From Rhodococcus_G sp042754225 (GTDB lineage: Bacteria > Actinomycetota > Actinomycetes > Mycobacteriales > Mycobacteriaceae): a DNA stretch of 64,000 nt. Made by a program: the position numbers and the translations under genes. A model generated the notes under the pieces. The model ran no database searches. It worked only from the letters and a program-made list of their open reading frames with translations, and was not told the origin of the DNA. The stretch covers positions 1 through 64,000 of the forward strand of contig NZ_JBHZAH010000008.1 in assembly GCF_042754225.1 (NCBI RefSeq), written 5' to 3'. Below are positions 61,862 to 64,000 of the stretch, piece after piece; the first letter of the stretch is position 1; each line of letters starts with the position of its first letter.

Positions 61862-63571
61862 GTGGCGCCGAAGGTCCTGGACTCGTCCGGCGGTCCGCCG
61901 GGTGCTGGAGTCGACGACGGTGTGCCGTCCGAATCCGGCGAGCAGCGGAAGCTGCTGTACCTCACCCTTCCCGGGTGTTGGGGCGCACTCGTTTTCGCGT
62001 GCCTCTCGTTCACGCCGTCGCTGCTCCCTCGCGGAGGACTCCTGCAGGGAGTGGTCGGTGGAATCACCGCAGCGATCGGGTACGGGCTGGGGGTGCTGGT
62101 GGCATTCGTCTGGCGCGCGTTCGCCGACCGAGGTCCTCGGCGTCCACGACGCGGCGCCTGGCGTGCTTTCGTCGTCGTCGGGGTGGTGCTGTTCGCTGTT
62201 GCGTTCGGCGTCGGGCAGTACTGGCAGCACCAGATCCGCGCGCTGATGGGGGTGACCGAACACAGCATCCCGCTCGTGGTTCTCGCACCCGTCATCGCGG
62301 CGGCGGTGTTCTGCCTCATCGTGGCGGTCGGGCGCGGCATCCGCGGCCTGTACCGCTGGAGCGCGAGGCTGCTCGACCGGTGGATCGGGCGGCGGGCGGC
62401 GGGCGTCGTCGGGTGGTTTCTGATTGCCGGACTCGTCTACGCGGTGGTGTCGGGGGTGCTGCTCGGCGGCCTCGTCGGTGTCGCCAACAGTGCCTTCTCG
62501 TTGCGGGACACGAAGACCCCCGAAGGCGTGCAGCAGCCGGTGACCGGCCTGCGCTCGGGTGGCCCCGGATCGGTGGTGCCGTGGGATTCGCTCGGGTGGC
62601 AGGGGCGCAGCTTCATCGGCGCAGGCCCGTCGACCGACCAGATCAGCCAGTTCGTCGACCACCCGGCCCTCGAACCGATTCGCACCTATGCCGGTCTGGC
62701 GTCGTCGGCGGATTCCGAGTCCCGCGCGGCGTTGGCGGTCGAGGACCTCACCCGGGCCGGGGGTTTCCAGCGCGGCAACCTGCTCGTGGTGACGACGACC
62801 GGGAGCGGATGGGTGGACCCGGCCCTGGTGGACACCTTCGAGTACCTCACCGGCGGCGACGCGGCGACCGTCGCGATCCAGTACTCGTATCTGCCGTCGT
62901 GGATTTCGTACCTGGTCGACCAGTCGAAAGCCCGGGAAGCCGGGCGCGATCTGTTCGACGCGGTCTACGACGTGTGGTCGAAACTGCCGCAGGACCACCG
63001 TCCCCGGCTGTTCGTCGCCGGCGAGAGCCTGGGCTCGTTCGGCGGCGAGACCGCCTTCAGCGGCGAATACGACCTGCGCAACCGAACCTCGGGAACGTTG
63101 TTCGCGGGCCCGCCCAATTTCAACACCCTTTTCCGCGAGTTCAGCGATCGGCGTGAGGCGGGGAGCCCGGAGGTCGAGCCGATCTACAAGGACGGGCGAA
63201 CCGTGCGCTTCAGCAACGACCCCGGGGGCGGAATTCCACCCGCGGCGCGGCCGTGGGACGGCAGCCGTGTCCTGTACCTGATGCATCCGTCCGACCCGAT
63301 CGTCTGGTGGAGTCCGAACCTGATCCTGACCGAGCCGGACTGGATCGGTCAGGCGCCCGGGCGGGACGTGCTCGAGGACATGGTCTGGATACCGTTCGTG
63401 ACGTTCTGGCAGGTCACCGCCGACCTACCGTTCTCCACCGGAGTTCCGGGTGGTCACGGCCACACGTACACCAGCGAGTACGTCGACGGATGGAACGCTG
63501 TCCTGCGACCGGCGGGTCTCACCGCCGAGAAGCTCACCACCCTCAGGGGCGTGATCGGCGCGGGTGAGTAG
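61862..63571 (+). CDS. Membrane protein with C-terminal alpha/beta hydrolase domain (DUF2319-like)
   Basis: 569 aa. Four or five transmembrane helices in the first 210 residues, then an extracytoplasmic hydrolase-like domain with nucleophile-type GESLGSFG and HGHTYTSEY near the end. GTG at 61862 chosen because GGAGG lies 5 bases upstream; a GTG at 61850 is in frame. Starts 24 bases after the preceding membrane protein, probably cotranscribed. Possible lipid or cell-wall ester hydrolase. Confidence 0.8.
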   Translation: MAPKVLDSSGGPPGAGVDDGVPSESGEQRKLLYLTLPGCWGALVFACLSFTPSLLPRGGLLQGVVGGITAAIGYGLGVLVAFVWRAFADRGPRRPRRGAWRAFVVVGVVLFAVAFGVGQYWQHQIRALMGVTEHSIPLVVLAPVIAAAVFCLIVAVGRGIRGLYRWSARLLDRWIGRRAAGVVGWFLIAGLVYAVVSGVLLGGLVGVANSAFSLRDTKTPEGVQQPVTGLRSGGPGSVVPWDSLGWQGRSFIGAGPSTDQISQFVDHPALEPIRTYAGLASSADSESRAALAVEDLTRAGGFQRGNLLVVTTTGSGWVDPALVDTFEYLTGGDAATVAIQYSYLPSWISYLVDQSKAREAGRDLFDAVYDVWSKLPQDHRPRLFVAGESLGSFGGETAFSGEYDLRNRTSGTLFAGPPNFNTLFREFSDRREAGSPEVEPIYKDGRTVRFSNDPGGGIPPAARPWDGSRVLYLMHPSDPIVWWSPNLILTEPDWIGQAPGRDVLEDMVWIPFVTFWQVTADLPFSTGVPGGHGHTYTSEYVDGWNAVLRPAGLTAEKLTTLRGVIGAGE

Positions 63572-63628
63572 CAGCCCCACGGACAGGGCGGCTGGCCGGA
63601 AATCGCAGAATCGGGGCGTACACCGTCC

Positions 63629-63634
63629 TACCGT
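63629..63634 (+). promoter_or_regulatory. -10 box of the terminal hydrolase gene
   Basis: TACCGT, 6 bases before the ATG at 63641. Confidence 0.4.
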
Positions 63635-63640
63635 GGAGAA

Positions 63641-64000
63641 ATGGACTCGAGCGGGACTCCGTATCGCAGGGTGGGCAGCGGTGACCCCGTGCTCCTGATC
63701 CACCCGTTCGCCCTCTCTCACCACGTCTGGCACGCGACCGCCGACCTGCTCGCGGCCGAGTACGACGTGCTGGCGGCGTCGTTGCCGGGCCACTGGTGCG
63801 GTGAGCGGATTCGCGCCCGGGACGTGAGCATCGGCTCGTTCGCCGACGGGCTGGAACGGGTGCTCGACGGCCTCGGCTGGGACACCTGCCACCTGGTGGG
63901 TAACTCGCTCGGGGGGTGGCTGGCCTTCGAACTCGAACGACGCGGACGCGCCAGGTCGGTGACCGCGATCGCGCCGGCGGGTGGATGGGTGAACCCGTCG
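63641..64000 (+). CDS. Alpha/beta hydrolase, truncated by window end
   Basis: First 120 aa only. Contains LIHPFALSHHVW, GHWCGE and nucleophile elbow GNSLGGWLAFELERRG. Strongly resembles the hydrolase at 54297-55118 over this length, so they are paralogues. The open frame runs off the window. Confidence 0.8.
   Translation, partial: MDSSGTPYRRVGSGDPVLLIHPFALSHHVWHATADLLAAEYDVLAASLPGHWCGERIRARDVSIGSFADGLERVLDGLGWDTCHLVGNSLGGWLAFELERRGRARSVTAIAPAGGWVNPS

Noticed and set aside
1..64000. tRNA or rRNA genes, insertion sequences, prophage
   Set aside because: No transposase, integrase, terminal repeats or tRNA-like cloverleaf were recognised by eye; a tRNAscan run would be decisive for tRNAs.

Overview
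The window comes from a high-GC actinomycete of the order Mycobacteriales, most likely a Rhodococcus- or Nocardia-type organism. GC-rich codon use, many GTG and TTG starts and frequent 4-base gene overlaps point there. So does the gene content: an actinobacterial SAM-IV riboswitch, an EspR-like regulator, ESX-type secretion genes, and gene neighbourhoods matching the M. tuberculosis Rv3296-Rv3341 interval as I remember it (metX/metY, icd, trpS, a YihY protein, a Dac carboxypeptidase, sdhCDAB, cdd-deoA-add, Rv3311, upp, pmmB, punA/deoD, amiB1-amiA1, Rv3304, lpdA, glpD2, nei, lhr). Accessory blocks are inserted into that backbone. One run of 97 N bases (26425-26521) interrupts a repeat-rich gene.

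Layout. 12-5407: methionine operon on the minus strand (metY and two metX, then a third metX probably with its own promoter), led by a SAM-IV riboswitch and a tiny Met-Cys-Cys-Cys leader ORF. 5558-8933: amino-acid permease, cupredoxin lipoprotein, icd. 9059-18993: MFS transporter followed by a seven-gene, translationally coupled operon whose domain set matches lipstatin biosynthesis (NRPS, formyltransferase, two KAS III/thiolase subunits, beta-lactone synthetase-type AMP ligase, small membrane protein, 3beta-HSD-type reductase). 19089-24305: exonuclease III, a secreted guanyl-RNase with a barstar-like inhibitor, trpS, a YihY membrane protein, a D,D-carboxypeptidase. 24333-27372: EspR-like regulator, Thr/Pro-repeat exported protein, ImmA/IrrE metalloprotease and polytopic membrane protein in one overlapping operon. 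27584-34048: succinate dehydrogenase operon and, divergently, a nucleoside-salvage operon. 34059-37587: an ESX-associated operon (EspC-like protein, WXG/NlpC-P60 hydrolase, two YbaB-like proteins, Rv3311-like protein). 37725-46692: upp, punA-pmmB, an enoyl-CoA hydratase, two M20 amidohydrolases, a GGCT-like protein, lpdA. 46857-51899: aminotransferase, divergent glpK/glpD, a membrane protein. 52128-64000: TetR/SDR pair, second TetR, two related alpha/beta hydrolases, a M48 protease, nei-lhr, and membrane proteins.

Functional links. The methionine operon can sense SAM through the riboswitch and probably cysteine supply through the leader ORF. The lst-like operon should make a 2-alkyl beta-lactone carrying an N-formyl-aminoacyl ester. 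The salvage genes (cdd, deoA, add, punA, pmmB, upp) jointly recycle nucleosides. GlpK and GlpD form the glycerol catabolic pair. Many start codons sit 6-8 bases after a TANNNT -10 box, suggesting leaderless mRNAs.
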